Assembly: GCF_034424625.1 (NCBI RefSeq) | Contig: NZ_CP139976.1 | Coordinates: 6,200,001 to 6,264,000, forward strand | From: Janthinobacterium lividum | Lineage (GTDB): Bacteria > Pseudomonadota > Gammaproteobacteria > Burkholderiales > Burkholderiaceae_D | DNA length: 64,000 bases | Reading direction: 5' to 3' | In this document: positions 1 through 9,600 of the stretch, piece by piece | Layout: the number at the start of each line of letters is the position of its first letter | Numbering within the stretch: the first letter of the stretch is position 1 | Made by a program: the position numbers and the translations under genes | Notes under the pieces: model-generated | Database searches by the model: none | What the model saw: the letters and a program-made list of their open reading frames with translations, nothing else | What the model was told of the DNA's origin: nothing

Positions 1-67
1 GGCACGGAGGATGACGCCCTGGCAGCGCGGCAGTGACCGACAACAGTGCCAGATTAAACGTCATCAT
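1..67 (-). CDS. Possible 5' end of a gene running off the left edge
   Basis: Reading leftward from 67 there is an ATG ATG pair followed by 20 further open codons. The peptide starts MMTFNLALLSVTAALPG, which resembles the hydrophobic part of a signal peptide. No clear Shine-Dalgarno sequence precedes it and only 22 codons are visible, so this could be chance. Product unknown. Confidence 0.25.
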   Translation of the reverse strand, partial: MMTFNLALLSVTAALPGRHPPC

Positions 68-202
68 ATTGGTGAACCAGCAGTTTTAGTTCACAAATAG
101 GCCCGGTTATTCAGTGGATTATACCGACAATCAAACAAAATTCAGCATCGGTTCATGAAGCATGCTCTACAGGCATCGAGCGTGACTTTTTTCATTAAAT
201 TG

Positions 203-1786
203 TCACTTGTGCAATGTCAAGCCCTCCGGGTCAAGGTTTATCGCATCCAGAAATGCCTGGTCGTGCGAAACCACAAGTAACGCGCCCTGATATTGCAGCA
301 GCATCTGCTCCAGCGCCTGCAGGCTGGCCAGGTCCAGATGGTTGTCAGGCTCGTCAAGCAGCAACAGTTGCGGCGGCGCCTGCGCATACAGCTCGGCCGC
401 CAGCGCCACCTTCATGCGCTCGCCGCCGCTGAGCAAACGGCTGGGCATGGTGGCGCGCGCGCCGGCAATGCCCAGCAGCGCCAGCCGCGTGCGCAGCTCG
501 CCTTCCGGCATGCTGCTATGGCGTTCCTGCAAGCGCTGCACGGCGCTCCACTCGCCGTCCTGCAGTCCCGCATGCTGGTCCAGCCAGGCTACCCTGGCAT
601 GGCAGCGCAGTTCGCCGCTGGCGGGCGCCAGCTGTCCGGCGATCACGCGCAGCAGGGTCGACTTGCCGCTGCCATTGTCGCCCGTCACGGCCAGGCGGCG
701 CGGCCCGTTCAGTACCAGGTTGATGGCGTGCGCCTGGCCATGCGGCAAGAGCAATTCGCGCAGCTCCAGCAGCAGCTTGCCGTTCGGCACGGCACTCTGG
801 GGTGCCAGCAGCAACCGTTCGGCCTCGGGCGCGCAGCGGGCGCTGGCGTCCATCACCCTTTGCTGGCGCGCCTGCTGCGCCTCTTGCGCGCGCACGCGCA
901 GCCTGCCCTGGCTATCCTGGCTTTTCTCCTTGCGCGCGTCGAGCAGGAGCTTGCTTTGATTGCCTTCGCGACCCTCGCGTTCGCCGCGCACCACCCGTTT
1001 CTGTTGCCGTTCTGCCTGCTGCTGCGCTTCGCGCTGTTCGCGTCTGGCGCCGGCCTTTTCCGCCTGCAGGGCGGCCGCAAAACCGGCCTGCTCCAGCGCG
1101 CGCTGCTGCGCATACATCGCGTAATTGCCGCCATAGCTGCGCAAGCCCTGCGGCGACAGTTCGGCGATTTCATCGACGTGCTCGAGCAAGCCGCGGTCAT
1201 GGCTGACCAGCAGCAAGCCGCCAGGCCAGCGCGCCATCTGCGCCACCAGGCGGGCGCGCTGCTGCGCATCGAGATGGTTGCTCGGTTCATCGAGCACCAG
1301 CCAGTCCGCCTGCGACAGCCAGGCGCCTTGCAGGGCGATGCGCTGGCGCTCGCCGCCGCTCAGGCTGGCCGTTGGCGTATCGGCATCCACATGGCGCAAA
1401 TCGAGCGCATCGAGCGCCTGGCGCAGGCGGGCGTGCGCATCCCAGCGTTCGCCCACGAGGGCATAATCGGCTTCGTCGATGCTGCCTTCGGCGATGCGCG
1501 CCAGCGCCGCCAGCAGGCTGGTCACGCCAGCGAGGGCCGCCACGGTGGGATAGTGCTGCGGATCAAGTTCCTGCGCCACGTAATGCACGCTGCCGTCACA
1601 GCGCGCGGCGCCGGAAGACGGCTGCGCCTGGCCCGCCAGCAGGCGCGCCAGCACGCTCTTGCCCACGCCGTTATCGCCGACGAGGCCGATACGTTGCGGG
1701 GCAAAGGAAAATTGCAAATCGGAAAACAGGGTGCGGCCATCGGGCAGCACAAGGGAAAGACGGTCGAGTTGTAGTAATGCGGGCAT
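203..1786 (-). CDS. ABC-F family ATPase (duplicated ATP-binding cassette protein)
   Basis: This cytosolic protein of 527 residues has two ABC ATPase domains in one chain and no membrane segments, which is the ABC-F layout. Family members act on ribosomes (translation factors or antibiotic protection) rather than in transport. The first Walker A, GDNGVGKS, is at about residues 37-44, with signature LSGGERQR and Walker B LVLDEPSNHLD. A charged, Gln/Arg/Glu-rich linker at about 240-330 matches the inter-domain linker. The second cassette has GDNGSGKS, LSGGERMK and LLLDEPDNHLD. The start at 1786 is chosen because AAGGAG lies just upstream; a longer reading to 1867 adds 27 residues that do not look like the family. 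Which ABC-F subgroup it belongs to is not determined. Confidence 0.9.
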   Translation of the reverse strand: MPALLQLDRLSLVLPDGRTLFSDLQFSFAPQRIGLVGDNGVGKSVLARLLAGQAQPSSGAARCDGSVHYVAQELDPQHYPTVAALAGVTSLLAALARIAEGSIDEADYALVGERWDAHARLRQALDALDLRHVDADTPTASLSGGERQRIALQGAWLSQADWLVLDEPSNHLDAQQRARLVAQMARWPGGLLLVSHDRGLLEHVDEIAELSPQGLRSYGGNYAMYAQQRALEQAGFAAALQAEKAGARREQREAQQQAERQQKRVVRGEREGREGNQSKLLLDARKEKSQDSQGRLRVRAQEAQQARQQRVMDASARCAPEAERLLLAPQSAVPNGKLLLELRELLLPHGQAHAINLVLNGPRRLAVTGDNGSGKSTLLRVIAGQLAPASGELRCHARVAWLDQHAGLQDGEWSAVQRLQERHSSMPEGELRTRLALLGIAGARATMPSRLLSGGERMKVALAAELYAQAPPQLLLLDEPDNHLDLASLQALEQMLLQYQGALLVVSHDQAFLDAINLDPEGLTLHK

Positions 1787-1947
1787 GGATACTCCTTGTA
1801 CGTGCAGACAGGGCTGGCAAACCCGCGCGGCGCAAGGCGCTGTGGCGGGATGGGCGAGGCCGTGCACAGCACGGCAGTATCAATGGCGCATGTCGAAGCG
1901 TCCTGGAGAAATGGGGAAGAAGCGTCAGTGTAGCAGAGACAGCAGGG

Positions 1948-3060
1948 TCAGCGCTGGCCCAGGGTCGTGTCGCCGAACAGGTGCTTGAATTCACGCGGCT
2001 GCGAGCGCCAGTACTGCGGTGGCGCCGACACTTGCGCGCCCAGCTGGGCCGCCGCGTGCCAGGGCCAGCGCGGATCGAACAGGATGGCGCGCGCCAGCGC
2101 CACCATGTCGGACTGGCCTTTGGCAATGATGTCTTCCGCCTGTTGCGCTTCCGTGATCAAGCCCACGCTGATGGTGGGCAAGCCGCTGTCGCGCTTGATG
2201 CGCTCGGCAAACGCCACCTGGTAGCCGGGACTCACGGGAATTTGCTGCTGGGGCGAAATGCCACCGCTGGAGACGTGGATGAAGTCGGCGCCCAGCTGCT
2301 TGAGTTCCTGCGCGAAGCGCACGCTTTGTTCGATTTCCCAGCCGCCATCGACCCAGTCGGTGGCGGAAAGGCGCACGCCCACGGCCACGCTGTCGGGCAC
2401 GGCGGCGCGCACGGCTTCATACACTTCCAGCGGAAAACGCATGCGGTTTTCCAGGCTGCCGCCATACGCGTCGGTACGGTGATTGGACAGCGGCGAGAGG
2501 AACTGGTGCAGCAGATAACCGTGCGCCGCATGCAGTTCGATGCCCTCGATGCCAAGCGCATGCACGCGCTGGGCGGCCGCGACAAACGCGCCCTTGATTT
2601 GCAACAAACCCATTTCGTCCAGGGCGATCGGCACGGTTTCGCCGGGTGCGTGGGCGATGGCCGACGGCGCCACCGTTTGCCAGCCGCCCTCGGCCAGGTG
2701 CACGCAGGCGCCGCCCTGCCAGGGCGCGCGGCTCGACGCCTTGCGTCCCGCATGGCCCAGTTGCACCACCAGCGGAATCGGAGAGTGGCGGCGGATCGCC
2801 TGCACCACCTTGGCCAGCGCCGCCTGGTTCGCGTCCGACCACAGGCCCAGGTCTTCGGCCGAGATGCGCCCCTCGGGCGAGACGGCCGTCGCTTCCGTCA
2901 TCAGCAAGCCCGCGCCGGACAGGGCCAGGTGGCCCAGGTGGATCATGTGCCAGTCGGTGGCGTTGCCGTTGTCGGCCGAGTACTGGCACATGGGCGCGAT
3001 GGCGATACGGTTGGCCACCTGCAGCGGCCCCAGTGCATATGGCGTGAATAGCTGGCTCAT
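1948..3060 (-). CDS. NADH:flavin oxidoreductase, Old Yellow Enzyme family (XenA/YqjM-like)
   Basis: An FMN-dependent ene-reductase of 370 residues with a TIM-barrel fold, expected to reduce activated C=C bonds with NAD(P)H in the cytosol. The N-terminus has PMCQYSA with Cys25 and Tyr27, the residues typical of the YqjM/XenA subclass. HAAHGYLLHQFLSP supplies the substrate-binding histidine pair, and the family motif NHRTDAYGGSLENR follows. The start at 3060 has GGAG six bases upstream. It is transcribed alone, convergent with nothing on its 3' side, and separated from the ABC-F gene by about 160 bases. The true substrate cannot be read from the sequence. Confidence 0.92.
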   Translation of the reverse strand: MSQLFTPYALGPLQVANRIAIAPMCQYSADNGNATDWHMIHLGHLALSGAGLLMTEATAVSPEGRISAEDLGLWSDANQAALAKVVQAIRRHSPIPLVVQLGHAGRKASSRAPWQGGACVHLAEGGWQTVAPSAIAHAPGETVPIALDEMGLLQIKGAFVAAAQRVHALGIEGIELHAAHGYLLHQFLSPLSNHRTDAYGGSLENRMRFPLEVYEAVRAAVPDSVAVGVRLSATDWVDGGWEIEQSVRFAQELKQLGADFIHVSSGGISPQQQIPVSPGYQVAFAERIKRDSGLPTISVGLITEAQQAEDIIAKGQSDMVALARAILFDPRWPWHAAAQLGAQVSAPPQYWRSQPREFKHLFGDTTLGQR

Positions 3061-3221
3061 GGCGGACTCCGGAAAAGGGGAAGCACCGATTCTACTGCGC
3101 TTTGGCGATCGGGGCCTTACACCTGCTTACGTTTGATACAGCGCACCGTCTAGCCTTGCGGCGAGGAGACCGTTAATCTGGACACATCAATAACACCCGC
3201 AGTGCCACCCCAGGAGAACAC

Positions 3222-3782
3222 ATGAACACGACGACTACCGCCAGCCGCATCCACCCCTTGATGGCCGGCGCCGCCATTTCCGTGACGGTCCTGTGCCTGG
3301 TGGGCGCAGCGTCCATCGCCGGCATCCTGCCCAATTCGCGGGCGAACGTGCCTGCCGACGTGGCCGCCATGACGCCGGCCAGCGCCGCTGCCCTGGCAGC
3401 GCCCGCGACTGCTCCCGTGACTGCACCGGTAGCCGCGCCTGTCGTCGCGCAAGCGGCTCCGGCACCAGCTCCGGCGCCTGTCGTGCGCAAGCGCGTCGTG
3501 CACCATACGCAAGTGGCGCAATCGCGTCCTGCCTACAATGACGATGGCTACCGCGAGACAGCCTACCGCGAACCCGTACGCCAGCCACAGCCAGTGCCTG
3601 CGCCAGCACCGGCACAACCCAACTACGTGGGCATCGGCACGGGCGCCGTCATCGGCGGCTTGATCGGCAATCAGGTCGGTGGCGGCCGCGGCAAGGCGCT
3701 GGCGACGGTGGCCGGCGTAATCGGCGGCGGCATGCTGGGCAATGCTGTGCAGAACCAGGTCCAACAGCAGCCACAGCGATAA
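3222..3782 (+). CDS. Glycine-zipper 2TM domain envelope protein
   Basis: A protein of 186 residues. A hydrophobic segment at about 13-36 is probably an uncleaved N-terminal anchor; no lipobox cysteine is evident. A long Ala/Pro/Val-rich linker follows (about 45-85), then a basic and Gln/Pro-rich stretch. The C-terminal glycine zipper (about 137-180) shows small-residue repeats such as GTGAVIGGLIGNQVGGG. This domain is shared with SlyB/PcP/RcnB-like envelope proteins. The start is supported by AGGAG five bases upstream of the ATG. A structural role in the cell envelope is likely but not proven. Confidence 0.85.
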   Translation: MNTTTTASRIHPLMAGAAISVTVLCLVGAASIAGILPNSRANVPADVAAMTPASAAALAAPATAPVTAPVAAPVVAQAAPAPAPAPVVRKRVVHHTQVAQSRPAYNDDGYRETAYREPVRQPQPVPAPAPAQPNYVGIGTGAVIGGLIGNQVGGGRGKALATVAGVIGGGMLGNAVQNQVQQQPQR

Positions 3783-3785
3783 AAA

Positions 3786-3879
3786 ACCTGCTGCGCGTCG
3801 CGCTTTGCGGCCTGCGATGCTCACTGTGCTTCAGCACAGTTGCGCTTCTCGGCCACAAATCATCGCCGCTCGCGACGGT
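3786..3879 (+). repeat. Intergenic hairpin repeat, copy A
   Basis: About 94 bases just after the stop of the glycine-zipper gene. They match a second element at 19781-19888. Shared blocks are GCGCTTTGCGGCC, GCGATGCTCAC and a 22-base run that begins GTTGCGCTTCTCGGCC. At the centre is a perfect hairpin, CTGTGC-TTCA-GCACAG (3824-3839). Outer arms GCTTTGCGGCC (3802-3812) and GGCCACAAATC (3851-3861) can also pair. Strand is arbitrary. Confidence 0.75.
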
Positions 3880-3891
3880 TTTTCAGGCCTG

Positions 3892-4401
3892 TCAATCGTA
3901 AGGGCCAAGATAGTCAAGCTTGCCCACGGCCACGCCATTGTTCCTCAGAATGGCATGGACCATGGAAACGTGGAAATAGAAGTTCGGCAAGGCAAAGCTG
4001 AGCAGGTAATTGTCGCCCGAGAATGTCGTTCCCTCGTCCGTCCAGTTCAGCACGACTTCCTTCTGCGCGCTGCCCGCCATCTGGCCCGCATTCACGCTGT
4101 CGATATAGGCGATGGTGTTGGCGATGCGCTCTTGCAGCTGCTCGAACGATGCCTCGTTATCCTCGAACTTCGGCGCCGGCACGCCGCTCAAGCGTTCGAC
4201 CGACATCTTCGACGTATCGCTGGCGCGCTGCACCTGCGCCGTCAGGTCCAGCATGTCGGGCGCCAGCTGCGCGCCCAGCAAAATCTCGGGCACGATGCCA
4301 TCTTCCTCCACATGGGCTTGCGCTTTTTCCAGCAGGGCCGAAACGACCCGCAAGCCGCGGATGAAGACGGGAATGGTTGCCTGATACATGGACACGGACA
4401 T
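3892..4401 (-). CDS. DUF1993 family protein
   Basis: A soluble protein of 169 residues beginning MSVSMYQATIPVFIRGL, the usual start of DUF1993 proteins (a DinB-like four-helix fold of unknown function). Family features seen are the LRVVSALLEKAQAHVEED helix near the N-terminus, the middle segment LEDNEASFEQLQERI-like, and a C-terminal FYFHVSMVHAILRNNGV, which carries conserved histidines. The start is chosen at 4401 because CAGGAGTTCGCC precedes the ATG; a longer reading adds 27 unlikely residues. It is a single gene. No biochemical role can be assigned. Confidence 0.88.
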   Translation of the reverse strand: MSVSMYQATIPVFIRGLRVVSALLEKAQAHVEEDGIVPEILLGAQLAPDMLDLTAQVQRASDTSKMSVERLSGVPAPKFEDNEASFEQLQERIANTIAYIDSVNAGQMAGSAQKEVVLNWTDEGTTFSGDNYLLSFALPNFYFHVSMVHAILRNNGVAVGKLDYLGPYD

Positions 4402-4500
4402 GGCGAACTCCTGATAGTGAACGATGAGCCAGTGTACCCGAGGCGCTGTTATCCGGCAGGGCGCGCATGTGCGCCGACGCACGGATCAGCTCAGTTCGTT

Positions 4501-5463
4501 CTACTTTTCCAGATTCACCTTGCCATCCGGCGCATGGCCGGGCTGTTCCGCAGGTTCGGCCTGCGGCGCCTGCTTTTCCTTGCGCTTGCCGCCCAAAAAC
4601 TTGACGATGGCCGCGCCGCCGCCCACCAGCGCCAGCAACAGCACTTTCTTGAAGGCCAGCAGCAGCGCCAGCAGCTTGCCAAACAAGCCCAGCTTGCTGG
4701 CCACGCCGCCGGCCACCAGCGCCGCCAGGCCATATTCAGCCACCTTGTCCGTCTTGCTGTCGAAATCCGTATAGCGGTTACCGTCTGTAAATTCCGTGAA
4801 CGCCGTCACTTGCTGCATCTCTTTCTTGATCGCCTCGATCTGCTGCATGCTGGCAATCGCGTTCAGGTTCAGCACGCCTTCGCGGCCCAGCACGCGCACG
4901 TTGTAGTTCAGCGAATGCTCGCCGCCATCGACCATCAAATCCTTGGCCCAGTACAGCTTGTGCGTATCCTTGGCGTAGCTGGGTTTTTCCGCCCAGCCCA
5001 TCAGATGGATGCCGGGATAACCCTGCTTCTTGCGCTCCGCATTGTTTTCCAGCACGGACGCCTGCATATCCTTGAGCAATTCGTCGTACTTGATGCTGTC
5101 CGCATCGTCATCCTTGATATGCCCTTCCTTTTCATACGTCACCACCACGCCCCAGCTGTCGCGCTCGAGCACGCTGGTCTTGGCCGGCACGATCATGCCC
5201 AGCGATTCCATACCTGGCGGATTACCCCAGGCATCGACCAGCACGCGCTCGGCGTCCGCCGGCGACAAATAACGGAAGCTGGCGGGCAAATCCAGGGTGG
5301 CGATGCCGCCTGGCAAGGTGATCTTGCCGCGCTGCAGGTGCAACTGGGCAAGGAATTGCTCGGCCGTCATTTCCGGTGCGGCTGCCTTCTCTTCGGCGGG
5401 GGCGGCAGCCGTCAGGCCGGAAAGGGTCAGGCACAGCAGGGCTGTCAGCAGGCGTTTCAACAT
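4501..5463 (-). CDS. DUF2167 family membrane protein
   Basis: A protein of 320 residues with a signal peptide (MLKRLLTALLCLTLSGLTAAAPA), so most of the chain should lie in the periplasm. The DUF2167 domain follows, with typical segments GKITLPGGIATLDLP, FRYLSPADAERVL and WGNPPG near residues 45-85. A hydrophobic region at about 245-290 is probably a membrane anchor, followed by a charged Lys/Glu/Pro-rich tail. Function is unknown; some relatives occur near stress or envelope genes. It is separated from DUF1993 by 99 bases and may be independently transcribed. Confidence 0.88.
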   Translation of the reverse strand: MLKRLLTALLCLTLSGLTAAAPAEEKAAAPEMTAEQFLAQLHLQRGKITLPGGIATLDLPASFRYLSPADAERVLVDAWGNPPGMESLGMIVPAKTSVLERDSWGVVVTYEKEGHIKDDDADSIKYDELLKDMQASVLENNAERKKQGYPGIHLMGWAEKPSYAKDTHKLYWAKDLMVDGGEHSLNYNVRVLGREGVLNLNAIASMQQIEAIKKEMQQVTAFTEFTDGNRYTDFDSKTDKVAEYGLAALVAGGVASKLGLFGKLLALLLAFKKVLLLALVGGGAAIVKFLGGKRKEKQAPQAEPAEQPGHAPDGKVNLEK

Positions 5464-5551
5464 GATCGGTCCAAAAAAATTGCAAAGGGTAAATATTTTA
5501 AATCAACTGATTGCCTAATGGATAATTATTTCCGTGCGGCATTTTTCCCAT

Positions 5552-5588
5552 GAAAAAGCGCCAGGCGGGTTTTCCCGGCTGGCGCCTG
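5552..5588 (-). terminator. Rho-independent terminator after astE
   Basis: On the minus strand, AGGCGCCAG and CTGGCGCT pair around an inner CCGGG/CCCG stem and are followed by a run of five T. It lies 25-60 bases beyond the astE stop and would end the arginine catabolic transcript. Confidence 0.75.
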
Positions 5589-5612
5589 TGAGGCTAGACG
5601 ATTACTGGACAA

Positions 5613-6626
5613 TCAAGAGACGCGCACCACCATCAGCCCCGCGCGCAAGCCCACACGCACGTCCGGGTTCGGAAACACCACCAGTTCTTCCGCATGCTGC
5701 ACCGTGTACACCTGCTCGCCATCGCTGGCGATCACGGCATGCTGCGGCAGGGACGTGAAATTTTGCGTGCTGCGGTCAAACGCCATGCGGAACTCATCGC
5801 TGTGCTTGATGATTTCCTGCGCCACCTTGAACACGTGCGGCGCTGCCTTGACCGGTTGCGCAGGCAAGCCGCGCAGCAAGCCGTCCAGCGCCCGCGACAC
5901 GTCGTCGAACAGGGACAGATCGTTCTGCCCCAAGGTGCCCACGCGGCCCAGTTCCACCGTGCTGGCGGCCGCGCCGAAATGCTCGGCCGAATAATAACTG
6001 TAGGTGCCGGCCGATTGCGGGTTCATGATGATGGCGCCGATGGACGCCTGGCCCAGCCAGGCTATCAGCTGCGCCTTGGCGTCGTCGGCCACCAGGTCGG
6101 GCACGATGGCAAACGTGGGGTACACGGAAGGCCGGATGGCCGTGTGCAAATCCAGGTGCCAGCGCACGGGACCGGCCGTTTCAAAGAACGCTGCCGTGGC
6201 GGCGATCATTTCATCGGCGCGCGCGCTTTCCGCCGCTTGCGCCAGGCTCCCCCGCACGGGGCGGAACATGCGATTCAGGTCGGCGTCGATGAAACGCTTG
6301 CCGGCCCGGATCGCATCGACATTGCCCACGCAGACAAGCAGGTCGACGGCCAGCGTCGACGCATCGCGCGACAGCGCGTCGAGCAGATGCGCCAGCACTT
6401 CGATCGGCCCCGTTTCGTCGCCATGCACGCCCACCGAGACGGCCACGCTGGCGCGCCCTTCTCCCGGCTTGACGACCTGCAGCATGCCGGGCGCCGGCAA
6501 GGCCACCGTAAAACCGGCGTTGGCGAACAACTGCGCCACGCCGCTGAAATCGGCCTGCGCCAGCGCCTGCACGGCCGGCGGCAAGCCGCCAGCGCCCTGT
6601 CCAGCTTGTCGTACTTCTTGCGTCAT
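5613..6626 (-). CDS. astE: Succinylglutamate desuccinylase
   Basis: A protein of 337 residues that catalyses the last AST step, splitting N2-succinylglutamate into succinate and glutamate. It is a zinc enzyme of the AspA/AstE (M14-like) family. Zinc ligands are visible in GVHGDE (His68, Glu71) and in the DLHTAIR motif, and the catalytic glutamate is in STVELGRVG. Its ATG overlaps the TAA of the glutamate dehydrogenase gene as TAATG, so translation of the two is probably coupled. It is the last gene of the cluster and is followed by a terminator. Confidence 0.95.
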   Translation of the reverse strand: MTQEVRQAGQGAGGLPPAVQALAQADFSGVAQLFANAGFTVALPAPGMLQVVKPGEGRASVAVSVGVHGDETGPIEVLAHLLDALSRDASTLAVDLLVCVGNVDAIRAGKRFIDADLNRMFRPVRGSLAQAAESARADEMIAATAAFFETAGPVRWHLDLHTAIRPSVYPTFAIVPDLVADDAKAQLIAWLGQASIGAIIMNPQSAGTYSYYSAEHFGAAASTVELGRVGTLGQNDLSLFDDVSRALDGLLRGLPAQPVKAAPHVFKVAQEIIKHSDEFRMAFDRSTQNFTSLPQHAVIASDGEQVYTVQHAEELVVFPNPDVRVGLRAGLMVVRVS

Positions 6627-9600
6627 TACACCGCCGCTTCCGCTGTGGATTTCGTCGTGATTTTATTCACGGCTTCCGACAAGGTCCACACGTCCAGCAT
6701 GGCTTGCTCCAGTTCCGTCGCCGCCACATAGGCCGACAGGCCCAGCGCGCCCGTCACGGCATCGACGGCCTGGCCGGCATTGCCTTGCTCAGCGCGCGCC
6801 AGCACTTGCGTCAGCAGACGCTGTTGCGTGCGGCGCAGGGCTTGCTGCGCGTAGTTGCGCAACTGCTCCTGCGACTTGCCTTGCGCGGCCAGCTTCAGGC
6901 CACGTTCCAGGGTGTCGATGCCCGCCTGGCTGCGCAGGGCCAGGCCCACTTGCAGGAAGGCGGCCAGGCCCATCGCCGCAGGACGCGGCACGGACAGGGC
7001 CGGGAACAGGAAGCCGGCGACGACTTCCAGCGCATCGACCGCATCCCACGCCTGGACGAAGGCCGGCGTCAGGCCCGGCACCAGCGCTGCTTCCGACTTG
7101 ATGCCGACGGCTTTCAGCAGCTCGCGCTTCGATTCCGCACCAAACAGGCGCGTGAGTTCGGCCAGGCCGGCGCCGCGCAATTGCTCGGCCGGCACGGACA
7201 GGACACCGGCGATCATCGTTTGCTGCAGCACGCGCGTTTGCGCGTCGACCTTGATCGACACGTCGCGCGGCACCGTCAGCGCATCGGCGTCGAGCGCGTC
7301 GAACACGGGCGCCAGGTTCAGCGCCACCCAGGCCTGGCCCCAGGCCAGGATCACGGCCGATTCGTCCACGCCATGCTCCGCCGCCAGGTTGCGGATCATC
7401 AGCGGGCCGCAGCGGTTGATCACTTCATTGGCCAGCACGGTTGCCAGGATGGCGTTGGCCAGCGGGTGGTCGAGCGCCGAACGGGTTTCCACCAGCAAGG
7501 ATGGGAAGTAAGGCTTGAGCACCGGCTCGGCCCACGTTTCATCCGTCAACGGCAGCGCGGACAGGATGCGCTTGAAGCGGTTCTTCACGTTGGCGATCAC
7601 CACCGCCAGTTCCGGCGTGGTCAAGCCACGGTTATCGAGCTTGCGGCGTGCCAGTTCGGCCACCGATGGCAGCTGCTCCAGCTCGCGCGACAGGGCGCCC
7701 TCTTCTTCCAGGCTGGCGATCAGTGCGGCATAGCCATCCTGCACGGCGCCTTCGCTTTGCGCCTGCAACTCGCGTACCAGCAAATGCGTCTGCTGCGTGT
7801 TGTCGCGCAAGACCAGGCGTTCGACGTCGTCCGTCATCGCATACAGCTCGCGATTGCGTTCCTCTTCCGTAAGCTTGCCCGCATTGACTTCCACGTCCAG
7901 CCAGATTTTCACGTTCACTTCATGGTCCGAGCAATCCACGCCGGCCGAGTTGTCGATCGCATCGGTAAAGATGCGTCCGCCCGCCAGCGCGAATTCGATG
8001 CGGCCGGCCTGCGTCGCACCCAAATTCCCCCCTTCCGCCACGACCTTCACGCGCAGCTCATTGCCGCTGACGCGGATATGGTCATTCGCGCGGTCCTTCA
8101 CTTGCGCGTGCGTCTCCGTGGAAGCCTTGATGTAGGTGCCGATGCCGCCGTTGTAGAACAGGTCCACGGGCGACTTCAGGATGCGGTGCATCAGTTCTTC
8201 CGGCGCCAGCGAGGTCTCCTGAATATCGAGCGCGGCGCGGATCTGCGGCGACAGCTCGATGGTGCGGCTTGAACGCGGATACACGCCGCCGCCTGCCGAG
8301 ATCAAGTCCTTGTTGTAGTCGTCCCACGAGGAGCGCGGCAAGGCGAACAGGCGCGCGCGTTCTTCGAACGAGACGGCGACGTCCGGTGTCGGGTCGAGGA
8401 AGATGTGGCGGTGGTCGAATGCGGCCACCAGTTTCAGCTGGCGCGACAGCAGTACGCCGTTGCCGAACACGTCGCCCGACATGTCGCCCACGCCGACCAT
8501 GGTGATCGGAGTGGTATTGAGGTCGTGGTCCATTTCATAGAAGTGGCGCTTCACGGCTTCGAATGCACCCTTGGCGGTGATGCCCAGCTTCTTGTGGTCG
8601 TAGCCGTTCGAGCCACCCGAGGCGAACGCGTCGCCGAGCCAGAAGCCGCGCTGCACGGCGATGCCGTTGGCGATGTCCGAGAACGTGGCCGTGCCCTTGT
8701 CGGCAGCGACCACCAGGTATGGATCGGCTTCATCGAAGCACACGGTATCGACTGGCGGGACGATATTGCCCAGCGAGCGGTTGTCCGTCACTTCCAGCAA
8801 GCTGGAAATGAACAGGCGGTAGACGGCTTCGCCTTCAGCCGCGATGGTTTCGCGCACGGCGTCCTTCGGCATCATCTTGCAGACAAAACCACCCTTCGCG
8901 CCGGCCGGCACGATGACGGCGTTTTTGACCATCTGGGCCTTGACGAGGCCCAGTACTTCGGTGCGGTAGTCTTCCATGCGGTCGGACCAGCGCAAGCCGC
9001 CACGGGCGACAGGGCCGCCGCGCAGGTGCACGCCTTCGAAGCGGCGCGAGAAGACGAAAATCTCGCGGTAAGGACGCGGTTCCGGCACCAGCGCCAGGCT
9101 GCTGGTGTCGAACTTGAAGATGATCTTGTCGCCGGCTTGATTGTTCTGGAAGTAGCTGGTGCGCAGGGTGGCGGCCATCAGGTCGGCCAGCGCGCCGAGG
9201 ATTTCCTCGGTATCGGCATGGTTCACGGAGGGCAGGCCGGCCTTGATGGCGGCGATGCTTTCCAGGGCGGCCGCGTGCTGCGCGTCGGACAGCGCTGGAT
9301 CGAAGCGCTGCAGGAAGGCTTCTACCAGGGCTTTGACCTGGGCCGGCTGCTTGCGCAGGCTTTCGGCAATGTAGCGCACCGAGAAGCGGCTGCCCGTCTG
9401 GCGCCAGTAGCTGGTGTAGGCGCGCACCAGTTGCACTTCGCGCGTCGACAAGCCGCCTTCGATGACGAGGCCATTCAGGCGGCCATCTTCGGCCGTGTCG
9501 TTGAACAGGGCGGCAAACAGTTCCTGCGCCACGGCGACGACGGATGGCTGCGCCAGTTTCGCCGCGCTGGCGGCATCGACCGTCAGGCTGGTGACGAAAT

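Noticed and set aside
1372..3051. A 559-codon plus-strand frame
   Set aside because: It is antisense to both the ABC-F gene and the Old Yellow Enzyme gene and has no recognisable domain.
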